Positions 9,373 through 21,897 of a stretch of 64,000 nucleotides of DNA are shown here, piece after piece. Below the pieces are notes generated by a model. That model saw only the letters and a program-made list of their open reading frames with translations, made no database searches and was not told where the DNA came from. Each line of letters begins with the position of its first letter. Position 1 is the stretch's first letter. This DNA is from JADKCZ01 sp963786945 (lineage in GTDB: Bacteria; Myxococcota; Myxococcia; Myxococcales; Anaeromyxobacteraceae), in assembly GCA_963786945.1 (NCBI GenBank), contig CAWBAO010000003.1:124001-188000 (forward strand). The letters are read 5' to 3'. Made by a program: the position numbers and the translations under genes.

Positions 9373-9924
9373 CTACCGCCAGACCTCGTAGAGCCGCCCC
9401 TTGTGGCCCGGTTCCCTCAGCTTCAGGCCGCTCCGCTTCACGGCGTCCCCGCACTTCGGCCCGATCCAGTAGCCCTTGGGGTCGCTGCGACGCCAGCTCT
9501 TGCGGAAGAGCTGGTGGACCTCCTCGAAGACGGCGTTGAGGGCCCGCGGCTTGCCCTTGAGATCCTGGGTGGCCCCGGTCTGGATCAGCTCGGCCCAGAT
9601 CCGCCCGCCCTCCAGCTCGCCGGCCTCGTTGAGCTGCGACCGCTCGTAGTGGAAGACCGGGGACGGGATCTCCTCGATCTTGAGCATGCCGCGGTCCGGG
9701 CCGCGCTTGATGGGGTGGACCACCACCGGCGCCAACCGCTCGAAGGCCAGGTAGTAGCTGCCCTGGTCGAGGGCGGCCACCACGGCCGCGTCGGGGTCGA
9801 CCACCAGGGGCTTCCAGCCCGGCGGGATCAGGTCGGGGTAGACCGTGACCTGGTGCCGGGCCAGCAGGCGGAAGAACGCCTTCTCGTCCTCGGGCACCAT
9901 GAAGAAGTCGAGCTTGGAGGCCAT
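9373..9924 (-). CDS. Conserved hypothetical cytoplasmic protein
   Basis: A 183-residue protein without signal peptide or membrane segment, beginning MASKLDFFMVPEDEKAFFR. It contains a PP-G-W-x-P-LVVDPDAAV segment and a mid region IKRGPDRGMLKIEEIPSPV followed by FHYERSQLNEAGELEGGRIW. The charged C-terminus includes YWIGPKCGDAVKRSG. The layout suggests a small alpha/beta fold, perhaps from an immunity-type or regulatory family, but I cannot name one. A TAGAGT hexamer lies ten bases upstream of the ATG at 9924, and no Shine-Dalgarno is seen. The N-terminal half of the companion gene at 9938 lies just upstream. Confidence 0.55.
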   Translation of the reverse strand: MASKLDFFMVPEDEKAFFRLLARHQVTVYPDLIPPGWKPLVVDPDAAVVAALDQGSYYLAFERLAPVVVHPIKRGPDRGMLKIEEIPSPVFHYERSQLNEAGELEGGRIWAELIQTGATQDLKGKPRALNAVFEEVHQLFRKSWRRSDPKGYWIGPKCGDAVKRSGLKLREPGHKGRLYEVWR

Positions 9925-9937
9925 GGGACCGGGGACT

Positions 9938-11122
9938 CTACACCGCCCGCCGGGCCAGCGCCTCGTACCCCTGGGCGATGCGGGTGGCGAGGATGAGCAG
10001 CTCGCCGAGGTCGGTCGGGTCGACCAGCTCGCCGCGCCCGTTGTCGGCGTAGAGCACGTTGACCACCCGCCCCAGGGCCAGGAGCGGGATCACGAAGGCG
10101 CTCCTCGGCACCCCGCCCCCCAGCTCCTTGAGGAGCCGCACGTTGGCCTCGGTCCTGGCCAGCGGCCCGAGGAAGTGGCTCCGGGTCGACACCACGGTGG
10201 CCACCACGCCCTCGGAGGCGAGCGGCAGCCGCAGCCGTCGCACCGCCTCGACCTTCACGCCCTCGCCGAGCCCCACCCAGCCGTGGGCCTGGCCGCGGCG
10301 GACCGTCAGCAGCACGGCCCGCCTGAAGCGCGACCGGGCATAGCGCAGCACGGTGCGGGCGATGGCGCCACGCTCCTCGACCCCTTCCAGGAAGCGGACC
10401 GCCTCCCCGAAGGAGAGCGGCGAGGGCTCGGGCTCGTCGAGCCGGACCGGCTCGGGCGCCACCACCGCGCGAGGCGCGGGGGCCGAGACCGGTCGCGGCG
10501 CGGGCGGTGGCACCAGGCCCGGAGCGGCCGGCGCCTGCGGCCGGGGCTGGGCTGCGGGGATCGGCGGCGGGGTGGTCAGGCCGACGCGGCCGTAGAGGGC
10601 GTCGAACTCGGCCTCGTCGATCAGGTCCTGCCCGGCCCCGGCGGGAAGCGCCCGGGCCCCGGCCGCGTGCGGGTGCTGGTCGATGCCGCGCTCCTCGCGG
10701 AACAGGCCGTAGGACCGCGCCAGCAGCCGCCACAGCCGGGCCTCGGGCACCACGAAGGGGTGGACGCTCCGGCCGGTGGCGAAGGACACCTCGTCGAGGG
10801 CGGTCAGGTTGCGGGGGTCCAGGGTCAGCAGCTCCAGCCTGCGGCCCGGGGCGCGCAGCGGCACCACCTCCCAGCGATCGGCGTCGTCGGAGGTGATCAG
10901 GTCGAGCGCCTCGGGCTCGGGCAGCAGGTCGCCGTGGAGCGCCGGGAGGTGGTGCTGCTCGCCCAGCGCGCGCGCCAGCCGCTCCTCGGTGATGGCCCCG
11001 ATCTCCAGCAGGTTGGTGCCGAGCCGCCCGCCGAAGACCGCCTGCGCCCGCAGCGCCTCCTCGACGGCGGCCCGGGGACACTCGCCCTTCTCCACCAGCA
11101 GCTCGCCGAGGCGCCGCGTCAC
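9938..11122 (-). CDS. GspE/MshEN N-terminal domain protein with GAF-like C-terminus
   Basis: Residues 1-150 match the N-terminal domain of type II secretion/pilus ATPases, which binds c-di-GMP in some members: RLGELLVEKG..., FGGRLGTNLLEIGAITEERLARALGEQHHLPAL. No ATPase domain follows. Instead there is a proline- and alanine-rich linker (about 195-235) and a C-terminal domain of about 150 residues with a GAF-like pattern (ARTVLRYARSRFRRAVLLTV, SAFVIPLLALGRVVNVLYADN). Proteins of this layout are typical of myxobacteria and probably act as regulatory or sensory partners of pili or gliding systems. It starts at 11122, four bases before the stop of the upstream lyase gene. Confidence 0.6.
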   Translation of the reverse strand: MTRRLGELLVEKGECPRAAVEEALRAQAVFGGRLGTNLLEIGAITEERLARALGEQHHLPALHGDLLPEPEALDLITSDDADRWEVVPLRAPGRRLELLTLDPRNLTALDEVSFATGRSVHPFVVPEARLWRLLARSYGLFREERGIDQHPHAAGARALPAGAGQDLIDEAEFDALYGRVGLTTPPPIPAAQPRPQAPAAPGLVPPPAPRPVSAPAPRAVVAPEPVRLDEPEPSPLSFGEAVRFLEGVEERGAIARTVLRYARSRFRRAVLLTVRRGQAHGWVGLGEGVKVEAVRRLRLPLASEGVVATVVSTRSHFLGPLARTEANVRLLKELGGGVPRSAFVIPLLALGRVVNVLYADNGRGELVDPTDLGELLILATRIAQGYEALARRAV

Positions 11123-11126
11123 CGGG

Positions 11127-12545
11127 CTACCCCCTCCCCGGACGCGTCTGCCGCTCGGGGTCGAGCAGCCGCCGCGCCTCGCGCTCCGTCAGCAGGCCGC
11201 GCTCCACGGCCAGCGCCCCGACCGGCCGGCCGGTCGCCAGCGAGGCCTTGACGATCTCGGCGGCCCCGGCGTAGCCGAGCCGGGGCGCCAGCGCGGTGGC
11301 CAGGCTCACGGTCCGCTCGGCGTAGAAGCGGGCCCGGGCCGCGTCGGCGGACAGGCCGCGGGCGCAGCGGCGGTCGAAGGCGGCCACCGCGGCGGCCAGG
11401 ATCTGCAGCTGGTGGCACAGGTCGAAGGCCACCAGCGGCATCATCACGTTCAGCTCCAGCTGCCCGGCGGCGGCGGCGGCGGCGATGGCGGCGTCGAGGC
11501 CGATCACCTGGTAGCAGACCATGGCCAGCATCTCGGCCATCGACGGGTTGACCTTGCCCGGCATGATCGACGAGCCGGGCTGGACCGGCGGCAGCCGCAG
11601 CTCGCCGAGGCCGGTGGCCGGGCCGCTGCCGAGCAGCCGCACGTCACCGCCGATCCGCAGCAGCTCGACCGCCGCGCCACGCAGCGCGCCGGAGAGCGCC
11701 ACCATGGGGCCGAGCGACTGCATGGCGCCGGTGAGGCTGGGGGCCGGCGAGAGCGGCACGCCGGTCAGCCGCGCCAGCTCGCCGATCACCAGCTTCCGGT
11801 AGCGGGGGTGGGCGTTGACGCCGGTGCCCACCGCGGTGCCGCCGATGCCGAGGAGCGACAGCTCCGGCAGGGTGTCGCGCACCCGCCCGCCGGCGGCGCG
11901 CAGGGCGGCCGCCCAGCCCGCCACCTCCTGCCCGAGCCGGATGGGCGTGGCGTCCATCAGGTGGGTCCGACCCGACTTGACGATGCCGTCCCAGGCGCGC
12001 GCCTTCCGCTCGAAGGTGGCGGCCAGCCCGGCCAGGGCCTCGATCACCGCCGGCGCCAGCTCCAGGGCCGCCAGGCGGATGGCGGTGGGGACCACGTCGT
12101 TGGTCGACTGCGCCATGTTGACGTGGTCGTTCGGGTCGACCAGGGCCCGGTCGCCGCGGCGGCCGCCCAGCAGCTCGGCGGCGCGGCTGGCCAGCACCTC
12201 GTTGACGTTCATGTGGTGCGAGGTGCCGGCGCCGGCCTGGTAGGCGTCGACCACGAACTGCTCCCGCCAGCGCCCCGCCAGCACCTCGCGGGCCGCGGCC
12301 TCGATGGCCCGGGCGGTGGGGCGCGGCAGCAGCCCGAGCCGGGCGTTGGCGCGGGCGGCGGCGATCTTGATGCGGACCGTGGCGTCGACGAAGGCCGGGT
12401 GGGCGGTGAGCCCGGAGATGGGGAAGTTCTCCACGGCGCGCGCCGTCTGCGCGCCCCACAGCGCCGCGGCCGGCACGCGCAGCTCGCCCATGGTGTCCCG
12501 CTCGACGCGGGTCCGCGCCCTGGCCTGCTTCCGCCTGTGCACCAT
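11127..12545 (-). CDS. Aspartase/fumarase superfamily lyase, probable aspartate ammonia-lyase
   Basis: The superfamily signature GSSIMPGKVNPS lies near residue 322 and carries the catalytic serine loop. Other conserved blocks are ERDTMGELRVPA at the N-terminus, GTSHHMNVNEVLA, DPNDHVNMAQSTND and SGRTHLMDATPIRLGQE. The total of 472 residues is normal. The enzyme would reversibly eliminate ammonia from aspartate or water from malate to give fumarate. The blocks are mixed: NDHVNM and RTHLMDATP look fumarase-like, while LLSSGP-type LLGSGPATGLGEL and AGQLELNVMMP look aspartase-like. I lean to aspartase. The N-terminus has an Arg/Lys-rich tail of about 14 residues, so an internal start is possible. 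Confidence 0.75.
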   Translation of the reverse strand: MVHRRKQARARTRVERDTMGELRVPAAALWGAQTARAVENFPISGLTAHPAFVDATVRIKIAAARANARLGLLPRPTARAIEAAAREVLAGRWREQFVVDAYQAGAGTSHHMNVNEVLASRAAELLGGRRGDRALVDPNDHVNMAQSTNDVVPTAIRLAALELAPAVIEALAGLAATFERKARAWDGIVKSGRTHLMDATPIRLGQEVAGWAAALRAAGGRVRDTLPELSLLGIGGTAVGTGVNAHPRYRKLVIGELARLTGVPLSPAPSLTGAMQSLGPMVALSGALRGAAVELLRIGGDVRLLGSGPATGLGELRLPPVQPGSSIMPGKVNPSMAEMLAMVCYQVIGLDAAIAAAAAAGQLELNVMMPLVAFDLCHQLQILAAAVAAFDRRCARGLSADAARARFYAERTVSLATALAPRLGYAGAAEIVKASLATGRPVGALAVERGLLTEREARRLLDPERQTRPGRG

Positions 12546-12587
12546 GGGTCAGCCTCACGCGTCGCCGCGGACGGCGACCAGGGGTGG

Positions 12588-12899
12588 CTACTCGACGGAG
12601 ATCTCCTGCGCCCGGGCGCCGCCGTCGACCACGTACCAGACCCGCACCCGCCGGCCGGCCACGAGCCTGGCCGGCGAGCCGAGCGGCCCGCCGGCGGCGT
12701 CGAAGACCTGCACGTCGGGGCCGGCCTTGAAGGTCACCACGCCGGCGGCGCACTGGACGCGCAGCTCGGCCTTGGCGGCGTCGTAGCCGAGCACGGTGCC
12801 GGGGTCGAACTTGGTCCGGTCGGTGACCTGGGCGAGGCGCGGCGCCGGGAAGGGCGCCGGCGGCGCGGCCATCAGGAGGGCGACGAGGAGGGCGGTCAT
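12588..12899 (-). CDS. Small secreted protein of unknown function
   Basis: A 103-residue protein with a signal peptide (MTALLVALLMAAPPAP). The mature region is beta-rich: LAQVTDRTKFDPGTVLGYD, AELRVQCAAGVVTFKAG and RRVRVWYVVDGGARAQ, resembling a small OB- or SH3-like barrel. The ATG at 12897-12899 overlaps the TGA of the upstream SDR gene in an ATGA junction, so the two are translationally coupled. I cannot name the family. Confidence 0.6.
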   Translation of the reverse strand: MTALLVALLMAAPPAPFPAPRLAQVTDRTKFDPGTVLGYDAAKAELRVQCAAGVVTFKAGPDVQVFDAAGGPLGSPARLVAGRRVRVWYVVDGGARAQEISVE

Positions 12900-13795
12900 T
12901 CTGCGAGTATGGCGGTTCTGGCCCCGCGCGCCAACGGGCTGGCGACCCCTTCCAGCCCGGCCAGCCGGGCCGAGACCTCCCAGAGCCGCCTCGCCGCCAC
13001 CTCGTCGCGCGCCGCCCTCGACGGCCGCACCGCGACGAAGTCGCTGAAGTAGCGGCCGGTCACCCCCTCCACGTCGGGGGAGATGGCCAGGTAGAGCGAG
13101 TTCCGCGCCCCCTTGCGCGCCGAGATGAAGAGCGGGGCCAGCAGCTTCATGCCGGCGGACAGCCAGCCCCTCTCGTTCCGGCCGAAGCCGGTGGCCACCA
13201 GGCCGGGGTGGAGGCTGTTGGAGGTGACGCCGGTCCCGGCCAGCCGCCGCGCCAGCTCGGCGGCGAAGAGCACGTTGCAGAGCTTGGAGCGGCTGTAGAC
13301 GTTGACCACGGAGAAGTGCCGCTCCGCCTGCAGGTCGCCGAAGTCGAGCCGCCCGGTCCGGTGGGCCTCGGAGGCCACCGTCACCACGCGCGCCGGGGCG
13401 CTGGCCAGCAGCCTGGGCAGCAGCAGGTTGGTGAGCAGGAAGGGGGCGAGGTGGTTGACGGCGAAGTTCATCTCCAGGCCGTCGACGGTGAGCTTGCGGG
13501 TGGCGTGGAGGGCGCCGGCGTTGTTGATCAGCACGTCGATGCGATCGAGCCGGGTGAGGATGTCGGCGGCCAGCCGGCGCACCTGCGCCAGCGAGGCCAG
13601 GTCGGCGAGGAAGAGCCAGGCCCGCCCCGCCCCGGCCGCCTCCACCTCCCGCTTGGCGGCCTCGCCCCGGGCCTCGTCCCGCGCCACCAGCACCACGTCG
13701 GCCCCCCGCCGGGCCAGCCCGAGGGCCGTCTCGCGGCCGATCCCGCTGGTCGCCCCGGTCACCACCACCGTCTTGCCGCGAAGCTGGCCTGCCAT
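12896..13795 (-). CDS. Short-chain dehydrogenase/reductase (SDR)
   Basis: A classic-type SDR of 299 residues. The NAD(P)-binding motif TGATSGIG is at about 14-21, NNAG near 91 and the catalytic Tyr-x-x-x-Lys in VYSRSKLCN near 167-171, followed by LHPGLVATGFG. The sequence resembles the retinol dehydrogenase/WW-domain oxidoreductase-like branch, whose members reduce lipophilic carbonyls; the true substrate is unknown. The Shine-Dalgarno sequence GGAGGG lies just before ATG 13795. It is co-transcribed with the downstream secreted protein through a 4-base overlap and is divergent from clpS. Confidence 0.8.
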   Translation of the reverse strand: MAGQLRGKTVVVTGATSGIGRETALGLARRGADVVLVARDEARGEAAKREVEAAGAGRAWLFLADLASLAQVRRLAADILTRLDRIDVLINNAGALHATRKLTVDGLEMNFAVNHLAPFLLTNLLLPRLLASAPARVVTVASEAHRTGRLDFGDLQAERHFSVVNVYSRSKLCNVLFAAELARRLAGTGVTSNSLHPGLVATGFGRNERGWLSAGMKLLAPLFISARKGARNSLYLAISPDVEGVTGRYFSDFVAVRPSRAARDEVAARRLWEVSARLAGLEGVASPLARGARTAILAE

Positions 13796-13856
13796 CCACC
13801 CTCCGCCCGAAGGCCCCTCCGGGAGCCTAGCCGAGGCGCGCGTCCGGCGCAGGGAC

Positions 13857-13862
13857 TACAAT
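13857..13862 (+). promoter_or_regulatory. -10 hexamer TACAAT of clpS-clpA (leaderless type)
   Basis: TACAAT ends eight bases before the clpS ATG, so transcription should begin at or within a base or two of the start codon. No Shine-Dalgarno sequence precedes the ATG. A -35 match is not evident. Confidence 0.55.
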
Positions 13863-13870
13863 AGCCCGGC

Positions 13871-14197
13871 ATGGCCGAGCGCAATCGCCCCAGGGAGGGA
13901 ACCGACGTCGCGGTCCCCCGGACGCGCGCCAGCAAGAAGATCGCCCGCCCGCCCCTCTACAAGGTGCTGTTGCACAACGATGATTTCACCACCCAGGAGT
14001 TCGTGGACTGGGTGCTGGTGACCGTGTTCCGCCACGACGCCGAGACCGCCCACCGCATCATGTTGAACGTTCACATGCACGGCGTCGGGGTCGCGGGTAT
14101 CTATCCAAGAGAGATCGCCGAGCACAGGGCGCAGAAGGTGATGGCCCTGGCCCGGGAGGCGGAGTTCCCCCTCCTCTGCACGATCGAGCCGGAGTGA
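13871..14197 (+). CDS. clpS: ClpS, N-end rule adaptor of ClpAP
   Basis: A 108-residue protein with an unstructured basic N-terminal tail (about 1-27) and the ClpS core: LYKVLLHNDDFTTQEFVDWVL near 29-49 carries the NDD/hydrophobic pocket that binds N-degron residues. The core ends with a His-rich helix (MLNVHMHGVGVAGIY) and the C-terminal EFPLLCTIEPE. ClpS delivers N-end rule substrates to ClpA and blocks ClpA self-degradation. It lies directly upstream of clpA and ends two bases before that ATG, so the adaptor and unfoldase are made from one transcript. Confidence 0.93.
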   Translation: MAERNRPREGTDVAVPRTRASKKIARPPLYKVLLHNDDFTTQEFVDWVLVTVFRHDAETAHRIMLNVHMHGVGVAGIYPREIAEHRAQKVMALAREAEFPLLCTIEPE

Positions 14198-14199
14198 CG

Positions 14200-16497
<2,298 letters not shown>

Positions 16498-16558
16498 TCG
16501 GGCGCCGGCGCCGGCAGGCGCGGCTCGGCGGCGTCCCGGGCGGTGGCCCTGGTCGCGG

Positions 16559-17521
16559 CTAGCCGATGAGGCCGGTGAGGATGGCCACCGCGGTGGCCAC
16601 GCTCACCACCACCCAGAGCAGCACGCCCAGCGCCAGCGGCCGGAGGCCGACCCGCCGCAGCACCGCGCGGGTCAGGCCGGTCCCCACCAGGAAGAGGGTG
16701 ACCACCAGCCCCTGGCGCGCCACCTGGGCGATGCCGCTCCAGAGCGGCTCGGCGGCGGGCAGGCGCCAGCGCAGGACGGCCGCGGCGATGAAGCCGGCGA
16801 TGAAGTAGGGGAACGGCGCCCGCCCCTCGCTCTTCTTCAGCCAGGCCGCCAGCAGCACCGCCGGCGAGATCCAGACGGCCCGGGCCAGCTTGACGGTGGT
16901 GCCGACGGCCAGGGCCGCGGTCCCGAAGGCGGCCGAGGCCCCCACCACGCTGCTGGTGTCGTGGATCGCCAGCGCGGCCCACAGGCCGAACTGGCGCTGG
17001 GAGAGGCCGAGGAGGTGGCCGAGCGGCGGGAAGAGCAGCAGCGCGGCGGCGTTGAGCGAGAAGACGGTGGCCAGGGAGACCGCCGTCTCCTCGTCCTCCG
17101 CCTTCAGCACCGGGGCCATGGCGGCGATGGCGCTCCCCCCGCAGATGGCGGTGCCGAAGGAGACGAGGAGCGAGGTGGTGGGCGGTGCCCGGAGCAGGCG
17201 CCCCAGGGCGGTGCCGAGCGCCAGCGTCAGCAGGATGCCCACCGGCGTGTAGATCACCGCCTCCCGCCCCGCCTGCCAGACCTCGGCGAGCCCGACGCCG
17301 AACCCGAGCCCCACCACCGAGAGCTGCAGCAGCCACCTGCTCGCCACCGCGGTCCGCCTCGGCCAGGGCGAGCCGCCCGCCGCCAGGCTGAAGAGGATGC
17401 CGGCCGCGAGCGCCGTGGCCGGTCCGGCCCACCGGGTCGCCGAGAGGAGGAGCAGCAGCAGGAAGACGATGGGTCCCGCGCTCCAGCGGGCCGCTGGCGA
17501 GGTGGTCACCGGCGGGAGCAT
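16559..17521 (-). CDS. YeiH/UPF0324-family membrane protein, putative anion (sulfate/sulfonate) exporter
   Basis: The protein has about ten predicted transmembrane helices in 320 residues. It has family blocks such as GFGVGLAEVWQAG, SFGTAICGGSAIAAMAP (the conserved Gly/Ser-rich re-entrant motif), AIHDTSSVVGA and KLARAVWI. Members are annotated as putative sulfate exporters, mostly on genetic context, so the substrate is an inference. The ATG at 17521 lies inside a TATGCT hexamer. The GTG 12 bases later (VTTSPAARW) would be a better leaderless start, seven bases behind that hexamer. It is divergent from the MFS carrier across a 285-base region with a palindrome. Confidence 0.75.
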   Translation of the reverse strand: MLPPVTTSPAARWSAGPIVFLLLLLLSATRWAGPATALAAGILFSLAAGGSPWPRRTAVASRWLLQLSVVGLGFGVGLAEVWQAGREAVIYTPVGILLTLALGTALGRLLRAPPTTSLLVSFGTAICGGSAIAAMAPVLKAEDEETAVSLATVFSLNAAALLLFPPLGHLLGLSQRQFGLWAALAIHDTSSVVGASAAFGTAALAVGTTVKLARAVWISPAVLLAAWLKKSEGRAPFPYFIAGFIAAAVLRWRLPAAEPLWSGIAQVARQGLVVTLFLVGTGLTRAVLRRVGLRPLALGVLLWVVVSVATAVAILTGLIG

Positions 17522-17655
17522 ACCCCGGCGCCTCGGGCCGTACTCCCGGTCAAGGGCGGCCCCGAGGCATATTGCCGCGGCAGCCTGGATTGCCCGCCAC
17601 GACCACCGGTGCGCGCATCCATCGACCCGATGTGTCCGCGACCGAGCGCGTCAGA

Positions 17656-17671
17656 AGTGAATGGTTTCACT
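17656..17671. promoter_or_regulatory. Perfect palindrome AGTGAA-TGGT-TTCACT, candidate operator
   Basis: A 6-bp perfect inverted repeat with a 4-base centre sits in the middle of the divergent region between the YeiH-type gene and the OFA-type carrier. It is the most AT-rich patch there. A second near-palindrome (TTGGCGCA-GAT-TGCGCAG) lies near 17711-17728. No regulator gene is adjacent to identify the binding protein. Confidence 0.35.
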
Positions 17672-17806
17672 GCGTTTTCCGGGACGCAAGGTTGCCGCGC
17701 AATCCTGACGTTTGGCGCAGATTGCGCAGCGGGCGCTCCGGAACTTCGAGCGTGCAATCCGCGGCGGTTGCGCTACCTTGCCCGGCTCATGACCGGGAGG
17801 TGATGG

Positions 17807-19102
17807 GTGGAGCGCTCGAGCAGGAAGGGCTGGATCGTCACGCTGGCCGGCGTCGGCCTCAACCTCGCGCTCGGCATCCTCTACGCCTGGTCCATCTTCT
17901 CGAAGCAGCTCACCGAGCCGCTCGAGAGCGGCGGCTTCGGCTGGACGCGGCTGCAGGCCACGCTCCCCTACACCATCGCCATCGCCTGCTTCGCGGTCAT
18001 GATGATCCCCGCCGGCCGGCTGCAGGACCGGCTCGGCCCCCGGCTGGTCGCCACCGCCGGCGCGGCCCTCACCGGCGCCGGCCTCTTCGTGGCCAGCCTG
18101 GCCAGCCCCGCCTCGGCCTGGCCTGCCATGATCGGCTTCGGCGCGCTGTCCGGGACCGGCTTCGGGCTCGGCTACGCCGCCGCCACGCCGGCCGCGGTGA
18201 AGTGGTTCCCGCCGGAGAAGAAGGGGCTGATCACCGGCCTGGTGGTGGCCGGCTTCGGCATCGCCCCGGTCTACATCTCGCCGCTCGCCAAGTGGCTGCT
18301 GGCCAGCCAGGGGATCTCCTCGGCGTTCCGCACCCTGGCCGTCGCCTTCTCGGTGGCGATGCTGGCCATGGCCCAGCTCATCCGGGATCCACCCCGGGCG
18401 GCGCCGCGCAAGAGCGCCGCCGGCAGCGCCGCGGACGCCGACTGGCGCCACATGATCCGCGCGCCGACCTTCTGGTCGCTCTACCTGCAGTACGCCTTCG
18501 CCGCCACCGCCGGCCTGATGATCATCGGCCACCTGGCCAAGATCATCGCGGTGCAGTCCAACAACACCGTGAAGGCGGTGATCTTCCTGCAGCTGCTGGC
18601 GATCTTCAACGCCGCCGGCCGGGTGGCGGCCGGGGTGGTCTCGGACGCCATCGGCCGGGTCATCACCGCGGCCTTCGTCTTCATCCTGCAGGCCTTCAAC
18701 ATGGTCTTCTTCCAGGCCTACTCGACCGAGGCCGGCTTCATGATCGGCGCGGCGCTGGTGGGGTTCAACTACGGCGCCTGCCTGTCGCTCTTCCCCTCCT
18801 CGACCGCCGACCTGTGGGGCACGAAGAACCTCGGGCTCAACTACGGCATCCTCTTCACCGCCTGGGGCGTGGGCGGTGTCTTCGGCCCGCTGCTGGCCGG
18901 CTGGATCGCCGACACCCGGGGCTCCTACGCGCCCGCCTACAACGTGGCGGCCTGGCTGCTGGTGGGGGCCACCTTCCTCGCCCTCCTGAGCTACGTGGCG
19001 ATCACGGTGGACGTGGGGGCGCGCGAGCTGAAGATCCGGCTGGTCCCCAAGCGCGCCGCGGCCCCGGCCGCGCCGCCGGTCGAGGCGCCCCCGGCGAGCT
19101 GA
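17807..19102 (+). CDS. OFA-family MFS carrier (oxalate/formate antiporter-like)
   Basis: A 431-residue major facilitator with 12 predicted helices. The OFA blocks are clear: LNLALGILYAWSIFSKQL in helix 1, GRLQDRLGPR in the 2-3 loop, GFGLGYAAATPAAVKWFP (family signature) and GLVVAGFGIAPVY. The central loop is charged (RAAPRKSAAG). Family members exchange small carboxylates such as oxalate and formate, and several are pyruvate- or lactate-related carriers, so the substrate is open. Start GTG 17807 is supported by GGGAGGTGAT at 17795-17804. A TACCTT hexamer at 17774-17779 is a possible -10 box. Confidence 0.82.
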   Translation: MERSSRKGWIVTLAGVGLNLALGILYAWSIFSKQLTEPLESGGFGWTRLQATLPYTIAIACFAVMMIPAGRLQDRLGPRLVATAGAALTGAGLFVASLASPASAWPAMIGFGALSGTGFGLGYAAATPAAVKWFPPEKKGLITGLVVAGFGIAPVYISPLAKWLLASQGISSAFRTLAVAFSVAMLAMAQLIRDPPRAAPRKSAAGSAADADWRHMIRAPTFWSLYLQYAFAATAGLMIIGHLAKIIAVQSNNTVKAVIFLQLLAIFNAAGRVAAGVVSDAIGRVITAAFVFILQAFNMVFFQAYSTEAGFMIGAALVGFNYGACLSLFPSSTADLWGTKNLGLNYGILFTAWGVGGVFGPLLAGWIADTRGSYAPAYNVAAWLLVGATFLALLSYVAITVDVGARELKIRLVPKRAAAPAAPPVEAPPAS

Positions 19103-19162
19103 GGCCACGCCTGGGCGACGTGGCTGGACGACCCCGGCTGGCCCGAACCGGGACCCGCCCCG

Positions 19163-19741
19163 TCAGCTCCACTCGCAGCGGTACTCGCAGTGCGGCGCGC
19201 CACGGGCCCGGCACTGGGTCTCCTCGACCTTGACCGCCTGCCCGCCGCACAGCTCGATGGCGCGCCGGTGCCAGCCGACCACCGTGAGGCAGTCGGTGGC
19301 CGAGACCGTCTCGGCGCCGAAGGTGCGCAGCACCGCCGCCTTCTCGCCCAGCTTCTCGTAGGTGCGGCTCCCCACCGCGTAGTAGGCGGCGTAGATGCGG
19401 GGCGCGGCCGAGAGCAGGAAGTGGGGGTCCCCCTCGCGCACGTAGGGGCGGTGGACGCCGTTGAGGTTCCGCTCCGCCGAGGCGCGCCCCATCTCGAGGA
19501 AGACCCGGGCCTTGTCGTCGGGAGAGAGGACCGCGGCGATGGCCCCGTCGAGCCGCAGGTTGAGGTCGAGCGGGTACCAGGCCACCGGCAGCAGCATGCC
19601 CGAGAGGGTGGCGCGGTCCTCGGCCGGCAGGCGGGCCAGCACCTCCTGGAGCCTCGCCTCGCCGGCGGCGTCGCGGACGTACTGGAGCCGGGAGAGGAGG
19701 ATGTGCCCCTTGATGCGGCTCCCCGTCGGGGGCGCGGTCAC
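19163..19741 (-). CDS. TIGR02265/DUF2378-type protein of myxobacteria
   Basis: A 192-residue soluble protein. The N-terminal part (IKGHILLSRLQYVRD, LSGMLLPVAWYPLDLNLRLD) is helical and tyrosine-rich. The middle YAVGSRTYEKLGEKAAVLR and the C-terminal block TVVGWHRRAIELCGG, CRARGAPHCEYRCEW resemble the V4R/HNOB-type end with three cysteines and a histidine. That cysteine cluster could bind metal or a small ligand. The family is described mainly from Myxococcales and has no proven function. It starts with GTG and is divergent from lactate permease. Confidence 0.7.
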   Translation of the reverse strand: MTAPPTGSRIKGHILLSRLQYVRDAAGEARLQEVLARLPAEDRATLSGMLLPVAWYPLDLNLRLDGAIAAVLSPDDKARVFLEMGRASAERNLNGVHRPYVREGDPHFLLSAAPRIYAAYYAVGSRTYEKLGEKAAVLRTFGAETVSATDCLTVVGWHRRAIELCGGQAVKVEETQCRARGAPHCEYRCEWS

Positions 19742-19967
19742 GGGATCATCCTGACGCTGTGCATCGGCACAGTCTGCCAGTCTCCTGCCCCGGCGGCTAC
19801 CGAGCCACGGCGCGTCACGTCCGGGGCGGGCCGATCCAGACCGCCCGGATTGCGCTAGCGTGCCGTCTCACGATCCGGCACTCCGGCACCCGCGGCCCCA
19901 TCGACCGCCCGTGCTCCTCGAGGCGAGGACTCCCCCAGCCGCACCACCCCGCAGCGCCGAGGTGAGC

Positions 19968-21764
<1,797 letters not shown>

Positions 21765-21897
21765 GGCGCTGACATCCACGGCCTGCGGCCGGGCCCTCCG
21801 GCCGCCCACCCGCCCTCCCGCCGCCGCCTCCTGTCGGCGCGGGCGCGGGGGCCCTGCACCACGTCCCCGGCCTGACGCCCGGGAAGGAACCATCACC

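Noticed and set aside
14194..14199. GTG 14194 as the clpA start
   Set aside because: It would give a 4-base overlap with clpS, but GGAG at 14191-14194 is correctly spaced for ATG 14200 and the family begins there.
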